This document shows, in pieces, positions 46,137 to 55,500 of a DNA stretch of 64,000 nt. Where the stretch lies: positions 3,809,501-3,873,500 of the forward strand of contig NZ_JAWPMM010000001.1 in assembly GCF_033344935.1 (NCBI RefSeq), given 5' to 3'. Numbering within the stretch: the stretch's first letter is position 1; the number at the start of each line of letters is the position of its first letter. The position numbers and the translations under genes were made by a program. Origin of the DNA: Reichenbachiella sp. (GTDB lineage: Bacteria; Bacteroidota; Bacteroidia; Cytophagales; Cyclobacteriaceae). The notes below the pieces were generated by a model. The model had not been told where the DNA came from. It searched no databases and was given only the letters and a program-made list of their open reading frames with translations.

Positions 46137-48866
46137 TCATCTGATCAATATTTCTCCCAGTTTTACTTTTTCTAGCATAATCCCATTTTCCATCACTACC
46201 GGAACCATAGTTCTCGACTGGGTTTTTCCCCTCATTTTGATTTCTAATTGAACTCCAGGTTTATAAACAGTACCTATGGCCCAGACTTCCACTTTCCCCT
46301 TCCATGAATCTATATCCTGAATCAGCTTCAGAGCATGCTTGCCCGCCTCGATCGGTATGGAGTACCAACCAGAGGAAATTTGAAGAGGTTCGGTTGTAGC
46401 TTCCAGACTTTTTCCGTTGAATTTGGATGGAACCTGTTTGTTTTCCAGTTCAAATTTTACCTCAGGCAGCCAACCGGGAGCATCATCTGCCGAACTAAAT
46501 AGGAATGCCAACGAGGCTTCTTTAATGTTCTCATTTATTTCACACCATATATTGATCGTATCTTTGTCCCACTCTCCCTTAAAATCACTAACCCAAGCCC
46601 TTTTGACCTTTTCCTGCCTAGGCAACTGATCAAACGAAATGACTTCATTCTCATATTTGATTGAGGTTATGCTTTTCTTATTCAGAATAATTGGAACCTC
46701 CTCCCCAAAGCACTGCACTTTGTAGCCATCCATTTCTGCATACTCTGTCTGAAAGGGCACCCCCGCTATCAAAGGTTCAGTTGCCTCAACCAATGGGTAG
46801 ATCTCATATATTGCGGTTTCATAACCACTTAATGGCAGATTGATACTATCACCGGCCGCATACAATTCAGGAGCTATCCAACGATACGGATAAACTTTCT
46901 CGAGTACCAGATTTGAAGCGTTTGGTTCCAGACCAAAATCAGGATTTAACACCACTTTCAAATCCTGCTGACCAATAAAAGGGTTTCGGGCGGCCACTAT
47001 TCCCTCGTTACCTTTCAAATGAACATAACCATAGGCTTCCTTTTTGCCTGGATCCCCCCCAACCATCTCTGTATTCATCAAAGTACTAAAATGATCTTTT
47101 GCCCATTTCAACGCATCAGCCACTACCTTCCACTCTTCCTCTTTCATCATGTCCGGGCTGGTGTATAGCTCATACATCGAAACCCCTCTGGCAAAATAGA
47201 GTACTACATTGTCAGCAAATTTATTCAAAGACGTGTCCAGGTAGAGTTCTTCCAGTTTTCCTTTAATAATGCCGTGGGTCATCATATTGCTGACAGGAAA
47301 CCAAAATTTCTTATTCTGCAAATCATCATACAGCACTATATCTCTATAGGTGATAGCCGCATCTTTTGAGTCATACGAAGGCACTTCGGCCAATCCATAG
47401 TCCTCTCCCTGCATCCAAATCTGGTGGGCATGTTTGAGCCACCAGGGACTCAACCAGGTTCCGGATGTAACACTATGGTATACTTCAGAGTTTATTTGAT
47501 GTACAGCCTCAATGGAAGAAAGTAGTGTATCCAAAATAGCCACTTGCGAATACAACCCAATGGGATGTCCATGATCAGGCTCACTGCAAGAAAACTGAAA
47601 TCCATCCCACTTGTAGTAGGACACGCCTTGGTTTACAAATTCTGTTGTACGCTTTTTGAAGAGTTGACTATATTTTTTTCCACCAAGGCAAAGCTGGGCG
47701 CCTCCCCATTGCTTTTCCTGCCCCACTACTTCGTATCCATTGTTTCGATACCAATCAATTCTCTTCATTCTGGCAGAATACCCTCCGCTAGGCCCAAACC
47801 ACAAACCCAATGAAGTATTGTTTCGCTCAAATTCTTCTTTCAATGGTTTCAGACCATTCGGAAACTCATTTTTATTCAACACCCAATCACTCTCATACAC
47901 ATCCCATCCGTCATCTAAAACAAATGCATCTAATTCAACATCATGTTTTTCAGCAAAGTCCCTTTGAAACAGCTCATAAAGACGCAGCACATTAGCTTCC
48001 GTCATATAGTCCTCATCTTGCAAAGCTTTCACGTAGCTCCCTACCGGATACTTTTCTCCTCTCAAATCATACCAGCTATTGTATAATGTAAAAGGTCTGT
48101 TGGGCTCGATTTTGATATCGTCGAGATAGGACATAAAAGCTTTTTTCACCCCTCGGCCCGGAGTGAGACCAATGACCACCCATTCACTCTCAATCCATTC
48201 ATTTGTTATTTTTTGACCGATGAGCCGACTACATGTCAAATTAAATATTGAATCAGACTCCTGCTTCACGAAGTTGGTAGATGCAGGATATTCAAGTCCT
48301 GCGTAAAATCCATTATCTCCAAAGGTTACTGCGACCGGTTGTCCAAATCCGCCTTCTTTCAATGGTCTTGTAAATGATGAGCTTTTCCAATGGGCATCGT
48401 AGGCACTTATTTTATGCAAGAAATGCTTCTCAAAAAGTGAATCTCTAATAGCTATTTTTCTTCTGATATAGGACTTACCCTGTTGTAATTCATATTGGAT
48501 TTTTACTTGCAGAGAGGTCGATTTTCCACTAAGAAAAAGATCAAGCTGCAGATCATTTTGCTTATAATTAACAATGGTAAAATCTTCTTTAGTCAATGTG
48601 ACGGGGTTTTCAGCATTGTTGCTCATGCCAGGAGCTATCCAATCGGTCCAAACTATAGAAACAGCAAAATTACCATCTGATTTGAGTGTCAGATCACTTT
48701 TTTCAATTTTGAAATGCTCGCTGGTCAGTTGTTCATTGTCGATTTGCAGTGCAAATCCGATCAAATCATTGCTTAACGAAGGTGATTGATCTTTTTTCCT
48801 CTCGTGCGCCTGGAGCGCTACTGTAGCAATAAGAAATATGAATGTAATTATGGCTTTTTTCATCAT
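46137..48866 (-). CDS. GH36-like (clan GH-D) alpha-galactosidase-type enzyme
   Basis: A 909-residue secreted enzyme with a cleavable signal peptide (MMKKAIITFIFLIATVALQA). The TIM barrel shows LDAFVLDDGWDVYESDW, SLGLWFGPSGGY, and the nucleophile motif YYKWDGF; MQGEDYGLAEVPSYDSKDAAITYRD fits the acid/base region. A supersandwich domain precedes it, and an extra C-terminal domain (about 720-909) with jelly-roll-like GWYSIPIEAGKHALKL may bind sugar. Likely alpha-galactosidase or alpha-N-acetylgalactosaminidase. I start at 48866 (20 bp after the GH89 stop); an upstream TTG at 48890 is less likely. Confidence 0.75.
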   Translation of the reverse strand: MMKKAIITFIFLIATVALQAHERKKDQSPSLSNDLIGFALQIDNEQLTSEHFKIEKSDLTLKSDGNFAVSIVWTDWIAPGMSNNAENPVTLTKEDFTIVNYKQNDLQLDLFLSGKSTSLQVKIQYELQQGKSYIRRKIAIRDSLFEKHFLHKISAYDAHWKSSSFTRPLKEGGFGQPVAVTFGDNGFYAGLEYPASTNFVKQESDSIFNLTCSRLIGQKITNEWIESEWVVIGLTPGRGVKKAFMSYLDDIKIEPNRPFTLYNSWYDLRGEKYPVGSYVKALQDEDYMTEANVLRLYELFQRDFAEKHDVELDAFVLDDGWDVYESDWVLNKNEFPNGLKPLKEEFERNNTSLGLWFGPSGGYSARMKRIDWYRNNGYEVVGQEKQWGGAQLCLGGKKYSQLFKKRTTEFVNQGVSYYKWDGFQFSCSEPDHGHPIGLYSQVAILDTLLSSIEAVHQINSEVYHSVTSGTWLSPWWLKHAHQIWMQGEDYGLAEVPSYDSKDAAITYRDIVLYDDLQNKKFWFPVSNMMTHGIIKGKLEELYLDTSLNKFADNVVLYFARGVSMYELYTSPDMMKEEEWKVVADALKWAKDHFSTLMNTEMVGGDPGKKEAYGYVHLKGNEGIVAARNPFIGQQDLKVVLNPDFGLEPNASNLVLEKVYPYRWIAPELYAAGDSINLPLSGYETAIYEIYPLVEATEPLIAGVPFQTEYAEMDGYKVQCFGEEVPIILNKKSITSIKYENEVISFDQLPRQEKVKRAWVSDFKGEWDKDTINIWCEINENIKEASLAFLFSSADDAPGWLPEVKFELENKQVPSKFNGKSLEATTEPLQISSGWYSIPIEAGKHALKLIQDIDSWKGKVEVWAIGTVYKPGVQLEIKMRGKTQSRTMVPVVMENGIMLEKVKLGEILIR

Positions 48867-48886
48867 ATCTATAATTGAATAACAGA

Positions 48887-51073
48887 TCAATGTCTGACTT
48901 GGTAATATTTGGCGAATGTTTCCTTCGCTATTTTCAAGGGATTTTCATAAGGGTTAATCGAAGACACACCCGGTGTCTTTATCCAATTTTCTTCCCAATC
49001 TCTCATTTCCTGTTTTTTATTTCCATTTGGATCCTTGTAATAATTGATCCACCTGGGCACGTAGTAATCCCGGATCAACCCACTCCACACTCTACCTGAA
49101 TAGTCATTAACTGGATCTCCGCCCCATGTAGTAATCAATCTTTTGGCATTAGACTCATAATATTGTTTCTCAGAACTAATTTCACCCCAGCTTCGGGCAA
49201 AATCTACCCACCGTTGCAGATTGTGATTCGGGTGGGACGCTAGCAAACGATCTATCACCAGCAATATTTCCATCACCTCATCAAGATCAGCTTCCCTCCC
49301 ATTTTCATATACATCAATAACATTAAGAAGTTTTTGGTCAGCAATCAGACCTAAACCCTGAACAACGATTTCTATCGCATCGTAGACAAACAATTCATTG
49401 TCTTTAAGTTCATCAGAGCAACTCAAAAAGGTATTAACGGCCAACATGAATTTATCTGATTGATGAACTGTAGCATGATCCTCGACTCCCTCAGGTTTAC
49501 TATAAGGTCTAAATTGATATCTATGCATCGGGTGATCCGTAAATGTACCATAGCAAGATTCACGTAGCTGCTGAAAAGCTAATTTCAATTGTTCGGGATA
49601 ATCGCCATATCGCTGGGTACTATAATTTTCGATCCATCTGTCCAAATCAATTTTAGTCTCCCTCCAACCCATATCCGAAAGTAGCTCATAGATTATTTCA
49701 TTATTTTCAATGCCCTCAGGTGCAAATCCAAAACCCACCTGGTTCTTTCTATCATGGTATTGCAATGCCTGCTCAGGAATGGTTGCATAGGTATCAAGGA
49801 TTCCGTTGAGCGGAACTTTGCCCCCCATATTGGGAATGAATGAGTAAATCCATTTTTTGCCAAAAAAACCATCATACATCTTCCATGACGGGTCAATCTT
49901 CCAAAAGTCGTGGTTATATTCATTCGCCATATCCAGGATGAGCAGCTTGTCATCCGGAACTTCCGACACCAAGGCCTGAAGCCGCTCTGGTGTCCAAAAC
50001 AATTCACCATTCTCATCTTTATGATAGGGGAAAGTCCATCCTTGCATTACCCAGGTGGCATCCGAATTGGCACTTTTGATTGATTCATAGACAGATTTGC
50101 CAAACCCAGCCAGTTCTTCGAGCTGCTGAGCAGGATTATCAGCCTCAGGCACATCCATTTCATTAAAGCTATCAGCCAGGTAGTAAGAGGCTTTTCCGAA
50201 TTCCTTTTCCCATTCTTCGATGTACTTTCTTCCAATTTCTACAAAAAGTGGGCTGTCAGGTGCTAATATAAAAGCATTATTTTCAAGTGGTAATCCTCCA
50301 CCCCATCCTAGTTCACGAACCTCTACATTGGGATATAATTCCTTAATTCCTCTTGGCACAAAGCCGGCAAAAGCATGTATTATTGGGGTCATTCCCAAAG
50401 CATACATGCGATCTAATATCTGATGAGTCAACTCAATTTGTTTGTCAAAATACGAATCGGGAAGTGGGCCATCCCATCCATTCAAATTTCCCATTCGGTT
50501 CCAAGGAAAATGTGCTGGCCCTGAAAAGTAATCATCAATGTCTCCTTGGCTTAATCCTAACTTTTTGAAAACACGTGCCAATATGGCTTCATGTGCTCCT
50601 CCAATTAGAGGCATATCTAATCCATGAACAGCCATCCAATCAATCTCCTTTTCCCAGCGGTTCCAATCCCAATAGGCGGTGGTATATCCGTGTGTCACTA
50701 CATTGAAATAATACCGAAATTGATATGGAGTTTCAACTTTACGATTGACTGCTGGCAATTTCTCAGGTATATTGATATTATTCCCAGACCAACTAATCAA
50801 TGCCTTGCATTCATTTTTCAAATAATCATAACCTCCTCGACACAATGCGATCTGAGAATTGGCCTGAACCTTTACGCGTTCCTTTTCAATGCTTAGTTTG
50901 AACCATTCTTTCTTATCATCCTGAACCAATTCAAAATCAAATATTTCGGACTGTTGGCCCATCAGTCTCCCAAGGACTTCGGACGGTGTGTTTGAATTAT
51001 TTTCGGAGGACGGCTCATCACATGATGAGATAAAAATGGTTACTATTAAGAAAATTATAATTTGGCTTTTCAT
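48887..51073 (-). CDS. GH89 alpha-N-acetylglucosaminidase lipoprotein
   Basis: A 728-residue lipoprotein (lipobox ISSC, Cys18) homologous to NAGLU. Conserved blocks are RYYFNVVTHGYTTAYWDWNRWEKEIDWMAVHG, MPLIGGAHEAI, WNRMGNLNGWDGPLP, LADSFNEMDVPE (likely catalytic Glu) and GFAPEGIENNEI (second catalytic Glu). It cuts terminal alpha-linked GlcNAc, as in mucin-type caps or heparan-type chains. First gene of the GH89-GH36-GH127 series, with its own copy of the shared PUL promoter. Length is normal for GH89 catalytic forms. Confidence 0.93.
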   Translation of the reverse strand: MKSQIIIFLIVTIFISSCDEPSSENNSNTPSEVLGRLMGQQSEIFDFELVQDDKKEWFKLSIEKERVKVQANSQIALCRGGYDYLKNECKALISWSGNNINIPEKLPAVNRKVETPYQFRYYFNVVTHGYTTAYWDWNRWEKEIDWMAVHGLDMPLIGGAHEAILARVFKKLGLSQGDIDDYFSGPAHFPWNRMGNLNGWDGPLPDSYFDKQIELTHQILDRMYALGMTPIIHAFAGFVPRGIKELYPNVEVRELGWGGGLPLENNAFILAPDSPLFVEIGRKYIEEWEKEFGKASYYLADSFNEMDVPEADNPAQQLEELAGFGKSVYESIKSANSDATWVMQGWTFPYHKDENGELFWTPERLQALVSEVPDDKLLILDMANEYNHDFWKIDPSWKMYDGFFGKKWIYSFIPNMGGKVPLNGILDTYATIPEQALQYHDRKNQVGFGFAPEGIENNEIIYELLSDMGWRETKIDLDRWIENYSTQRYGDYPEQLKLAFQQLRESCYGTFTDHPMHRYQFRPYSKPEGVEDHATVHQSDKFMLAVNTFLSCSDELKDNELFVYDAIEIVVQGLGLIADQKLLNVIDVYENGREADLDEVMEILLVIDRLLASHPNHNLQRWVDFARSWGEISSEKQYYESNAKRLITTWGGDPVNDYSGRVWSGLIRDYYVPRWINYYKDPNGNKKQEMRDWEENWIKTPGVSSINPYENPLKIAKETFAKYYQVRH

Positions 51074-51101
51074 GAGTATGGATTAGCATAATATTCAAAC
51101 C

Positions 51102-51158
51102 CGAATATAGCTGCTCAAGAAGCCAGGACATGAGATTATACCTCTACATGACCTTAGC
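51102..51158 (-). promoter_or_regulatory. PUL promoter of the GH89-GH36-GH127 unit
   Basis: On the minus strand the -7 box is TATATTCG (51102-51109; one mismatch). Exactly 30 bp upstream lies GTAGAGGT (51140-51147), and 11 bp further the more degenerate GCTAAGGT (51151-51158). It is the least perfect of the four sites but has the same spacing. Confidence 0.75.
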
Positions 51159-51170
51159 AAACGACAAGAA

Positions 51171-52040
51171 TTACTTTTTAACTGATTTTATAGACTCAAC
51201 GAGTACTGCGACCGAGATCAGGCATCCCCCAATCCAAACATTACCCTGTGGCAATTCATCCAAAAACAGATAACCCAGACCAATACCTATAAGTGGGGTC
51301 AGTGTACTTAAAATACTGATCACTGTGATGGAGAAATTTTTGAACGACACCACGAAGAGTGTATGACCTAATGCAGTTGTAAACAGTCCAAGCGTCAGTA
51401 GTTTCCACCAGTCTACAATGATCATATCCAATTGAAAGGTAACATCTCCTAAAAGGAAAACAGGACTAAGCAATACCGAAAGCCCAACCACTTGCATAAA
51501 CATCAAGGTGATGCCTGAATGGTTTTGTACATGAAGCTTCAACAAGATATTCCTTAAAGAGTAAGCAATTGCTGAGACCACACCTATCACCACTCCTAAA
51601 GTAACATCATTGGTCAAGTCGAAATCAGGAACTAAAAAGAAAACACCAAAGAAGGCCACAAAAGAAAGTCCTATGTCAATCAGTTTAGGCTTAGATTTTA
51701 TAATGATTGGCTCTAAGATGGCGGTAAAAACCGGATAAGTAAATAGGGATAACATACCAATGGCCACACTTGAATAATGTAAGGCATAAAAGTAGGTGAC
51801 CCAATGCAAACCAAAGAGTATGGCACTATACAAAACTATCATGCGAGCCTTTGGCTCTTTGATCCACAATGGAAGCTTCAAAAACTTCAACACAACCCAT
51901 AAGGCCAAACCTGCAATCACACACCTTACCCAAATCGCGAGTTCAGGAGAAATGTTCATAGCACGCGCGAGTACGCCAGAGGTACTCATCACTATAATTG
52001 CCAATATGAGTTGAGGAAAGTGACTTTTTGATAGATTCAC
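51171..52040 (-). CDS. EamA/RhaT family (DMT) transporter
   Basis: A 289-residue inner-membrane protein with ten TM helices in two EamA halves. The GVLARAMNISPELAIWVRCVIAGLALW start and the second-half FTTALGHTLFVVSFKNFSITVISILSTLTPLIGIGLGYLFLDE signature fit drug/metabolite transporters. The substrate is unknown. It is oriented with the PUL but upstream of the GH89 promoter, so it is probably separate. A palindrome near its start may be an operator. Confidence 0.88.
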   Translation of the reverse strand: MNLSKSHFPQLILAIIVMSTSGVLARAMNISPELAIWVRCVIAGLALWVVLKFLKLPLWIKEPKARMIVLYSAILFGLHWVTYFYALHYSSVAIGMLSLFTYPVFTAILEPIIIKSKPKLIDIGLSFVAFFGVFFLVPDFDLTNDVTLGVVIGVVSAIAYSLRNILLKLHVQNHSGITLMFMQVVGLSVLLSPVFLLGDVTFQLDMIIVDWWKLLTLGLFTTALGHTLFVVSFKNFSITVISILSTLTPLIGIGLGYLFLDELPQGNVWIGGCLISVAVLVESIKSVKK

Positions 52041-52062
52041 AGGAATTGAAATTAAATTTTAA

Positions 52063-52085
52063 AGTGAACTTAATACATGTTCACT
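52063..52085 (-). promoter_or_regulatory. Possible operator upstream of the EamA gene
   Basis: AGTGAAC-N9-GTTCACT is a perfect 7-bp inverted repeat, 23 bp before the EamA start, partly overlapped by TCAC-N6-GTGA just after it. The size and symmetry fit a dimeric repressor site, but no regulator gene is adjacent. Confidence 0.45.
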
Positions 52086-52152
52086 GAACTGTGAAATATC
52101 TAATTCGTGAATTGATTAAATAATCAATCCAATGGTCCCGGCATAGTAAGAT

Positions 52153-52539
52153 CTATTCAAAAACCCAGGAAAGAGCTATCAGCATGGATCCTGTATCATC
52201 TGAACAGAGTTTTTCCATGGCATGGAAGGTTAATACCTGATCAGCTTGAAGTCCGGCAATCTTCTCGCTAGGAATCTTAGAATCAATGAGAATAGTTATT
52301 ACAGTCTGAGATTGTAGGTTTAGGTTGACGGTTCGTCCTTTATATAAAACCTTAAGGATCTGAACCTCTATTGTTTTAACGGATGCATTGCAGACTTGTC
52401 CCTCTTCAGGTGAAATTTTAAGTATAACACCGCTAAACTTTACCATATCTGGATTCTGAACCAACATATTGTTGGGTTTTGATTGTTCTTGATTAACCAA
52501 GGAGATCAAAAGAAATACCAGACAAACTATTTTATTCAT
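52153..52539 (-). CDS. Unknown small exported protein
   Basis: A 128-residue protein with a signal peptide (MNKIVCLVFLLISLVNQ). The mature part is beta-rich (FSGVILKISPEEGQVCNASVKTIEVQILKVLYKGRTVNLNLQ) and resembles small OB-like or tapasin-like Bacteroidota secreted domains that I cannot name. Two Cys (NASVK region and KLCSDD) may form a disulfide. I start at the ATG at 52539 rather than 52569 because it gives a clean signal peptide. It follows the T9SS protein's terminator on the same strand. Confidence 0.55.
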   Translation of the reverse strand: MNKIVCLVFLLISLVNQEQSKPNNMLVQNPDMVKFSGVILKISPEEGQVCNASVKTIEVQILKVLYKGRTVNLNLQSQTVITILIDSKIPSEKIAGLQADQVLTFHAMEKLCSDDTGSMLIALSWVFE

Positions 52540-52551
52540 AAACATATGTTC

Positions 52552-52586
52552 AAAAAAAATCCCATGCACAAATCGTGCATGGGATT
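52552..52586 (-). terminator. Terminator of the T9SS cargo gene
   Basis: On the minus strand AATCCCATGCAC and GTGCATGGGATT are perfect 12-bp inverted copies around GATTT, followed by seven more T. It lies 12 bp after the stop codon. Confidence 0.93.
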
Positions 52587-52598
52587 ATTATCACAGAT

Positions 52599-55500
52599 TT
52601 ATTTTTTAACAATTCTAAACGACTGACTTACGCGTGGCCCATTCAATTTAACCATATAGATACCTGCAGGTTGGTTAAATGCATCCCAACGAAATTCAGT
52701 TTTCGTGTCAATGTCTCTCATCTGATGCACCAATCTACCTGAAGTATTATACACACTCATATTTATGATAGGAGCAGCTTGATCAGAGTCACCCATTTCA
52801 ATACTAAAAGTAAATTCCCCAGTAGATGGATTAGGGTAAACCACAGATCGAACTTCCATTTCCAAATCTACCAAAGGTCCATTTTCGGTTGTTCTTGCCG
52901 AAACAGGATCCAAAGTTGAAGGCACAATCGATCCAAAAACCTGGAATACCTGATCTAATGGCGGTCTTCCAAAAGCTACCGACACGTCCGTCCAATTGGT
53001 TGACCCAGTTCCGAACAAGTCAAATTGATCCAAAAATTGAGGCTCTTGTCCCACTCCTCCATTCTGTGAAGTCCAAAACCATTGCGTTGCTGATGGATTG
53101 AAAGGCAGATTGGCATAAACAGAAAGCCAATAAGTGCCGCTCTCTAAATGCACCTCTTCTGGTAAGGTCAAATTAAGGTTGGCATCTAGAGGATCCGAAT
53201 CTGGTACTATTTCATCACTCATATATAGCACCTCTCCAGGATTACCTAAAGTGTCTTTATAGATCACAACGGTCGCACTAGTAAATGTTGGTGAATTATT
53301 GGCTCCTCCAAAGGCAAGAATATTACTGATATCCCAACTGTCTCCCATTGGAACTACAAAATCGTCCGCAGTTTGAGCAATTGCCCCAAAGTCAAGAAAA
53401 TTTTGAGAAGGCAATGAAGAAACTCCAGCACCTAGTTGTTCATAAAGGGTAGGTTTAGATATGAATACAGTAAACCCTTCGGCCACCTGTTCTCCACCGG
53501 CTGTAGCAATCAAACCAATGGTCGCCGAGCCCAATGTATCAGCAGCAAAAGATAGGGTAAGACTATTACCATTATCTATCACAGTCACCAAGCCTGGGTT
53601 CGAATTAGTCAAGGTAACATCTATATATCTACCTCTTGAATGCACAAACAGGTCTTCAATATCTACGGTCACATCCGCGCTATTTTCATCTACTTTCAAA
53701 TCTTCTAGCAAATAAGCTACAGTTAACTTAGACTCTGGCAAAGGATTAAATACGATTGGAAACTTTGCACTAAACAATCCATTTCCATGAGCAGCTACAG
53801 CTACAAACCCATCTTTTCTTGTTTTCACTTCATCAGCCACTGCGTGTCCAATTACAAATGGCTCTTTATACCACCTGGTATCGTTTCCATTCAACCGAAG
53901 GGTATAATAAAGTCCAGTGCTAGTTGCCGCAAATACTTTTTGAAACTTTGAACCAAAACGTGAGTTACTTCCTCCGAAAAAAGCAGTACTTCTTACAGAA
54001 GGCCCATTACCACTTCCATCTTCATTTTCCTCCAAATTACCACTAATATTCGTCCAGGTCTCACCTGCATCGTCAGTCAAAAACAAACTCTGTACCCCAT
54101 AGTTAGAGAAAGTAATAATCACTCTATCTGAATTTGATGGGTCAACTGAAATGTCATTGACATATCCCGGAGGCAAATCTTTTCCTGTTGTTAGATCAAC
54201 TACCGACTGATTATCTATGTTGGCATTGTCCATTCTATAGACTCCTCCACTGTTAGTCCCATAGTACAACCTATTGGCTACAGGATAAGTGGACACATCC
54301 AATGAAGTTATGGTCGTCCCAGCAGGTGTATCTGAGTTAGGCAGATTCACCCAATTTACTGTAGTGGTTGCATTGCTAAAAAGCGGAATTCCATCCAAGT
54401 CATTATTTCTCCATATTCTATTACCATCAGGCAAATACATGATGTTATCATTATGGGGATCTAAAACAAAGGGAGCAACAAAATCCAGATTATTTGCGCC
54501 GGCTGGCTTTACTCTCGTAAATGATTCAAATTCACCAAGGCTATCAAAGTTGAGTCTATAGATGTTTCCAAACTGAGAAGACACATATCTTGTATCTCCA
54601 CCATCAGCAATAGCATTGTATGAGCCATCACCTCCAAAATCCTCAATCCATGGCTCGGTCTTATCTGTTGAAGATGTAAACCAAGTACCGTTATCCTGAA
54701 ATCCGGCCAATAGGTCGTCGCTGTTAGGTTCTGGGTCAAAGGCTACCGCGTATGGCTGTGTAGTTATATAACCGTTATTTAATGAAGTCCAATCCACTGG
54801 TTCGGCGGCTGAAATTGAAGTAGTAATATCCTCTGCAAGAAAAACCCCTCCGTCAGTTCCAGACAGTACTTTATTCGGGTTCGATGGATAAAAAACTAGC
54901 TCATGATGATCCGGATGCTGATCTGGATACACGCTTACATTGTTAATTGGAGAATATCCTGCAATCCAGCTTTCTTGCCCTGCGGGTGTAGTAAATCCGG
55001 TTGTAGATCGGTATAGATTCGTTCCTCCAACAAAAACAATATTAGAATCACCTGGATGAACTTTTACAACCATGTTATATCCGCCTTGGAAATTCAAATT
55101 CCCAACTGGGCCGCCAATACTGGTTGGTAAGTTGGCACTTAAGTTTGTCCAAGCGCCAGCTGTGGTATATACTGCATTATAACGGTATAAACCTTGTGGC
55201 CCAAGTTCATCATGATTTAAGAAATATACTTTGTTTTCATTGGATGGATCAATACCCATCACTGTTCTTCCAAAGAAGGTGGGAAAATCAGAAGGTGTAA
55301 TACTCGTCCAATTGTCTCCATCCATGGAGGTGAAAAGACCAGCGTTTGGTACACCACTATAATCTATGGTAGCATATATTTTTCCAAAAGAAGTAATTGC
55401 TACTTCTGTTCTAGCGTCAAACCCTCCGGTCAAAATTTCTTCAAAAGTGCTTCCTCCGTCCTTAGATCGATGCAGTCCGTTGAAAGTAGCAACGTACAAA

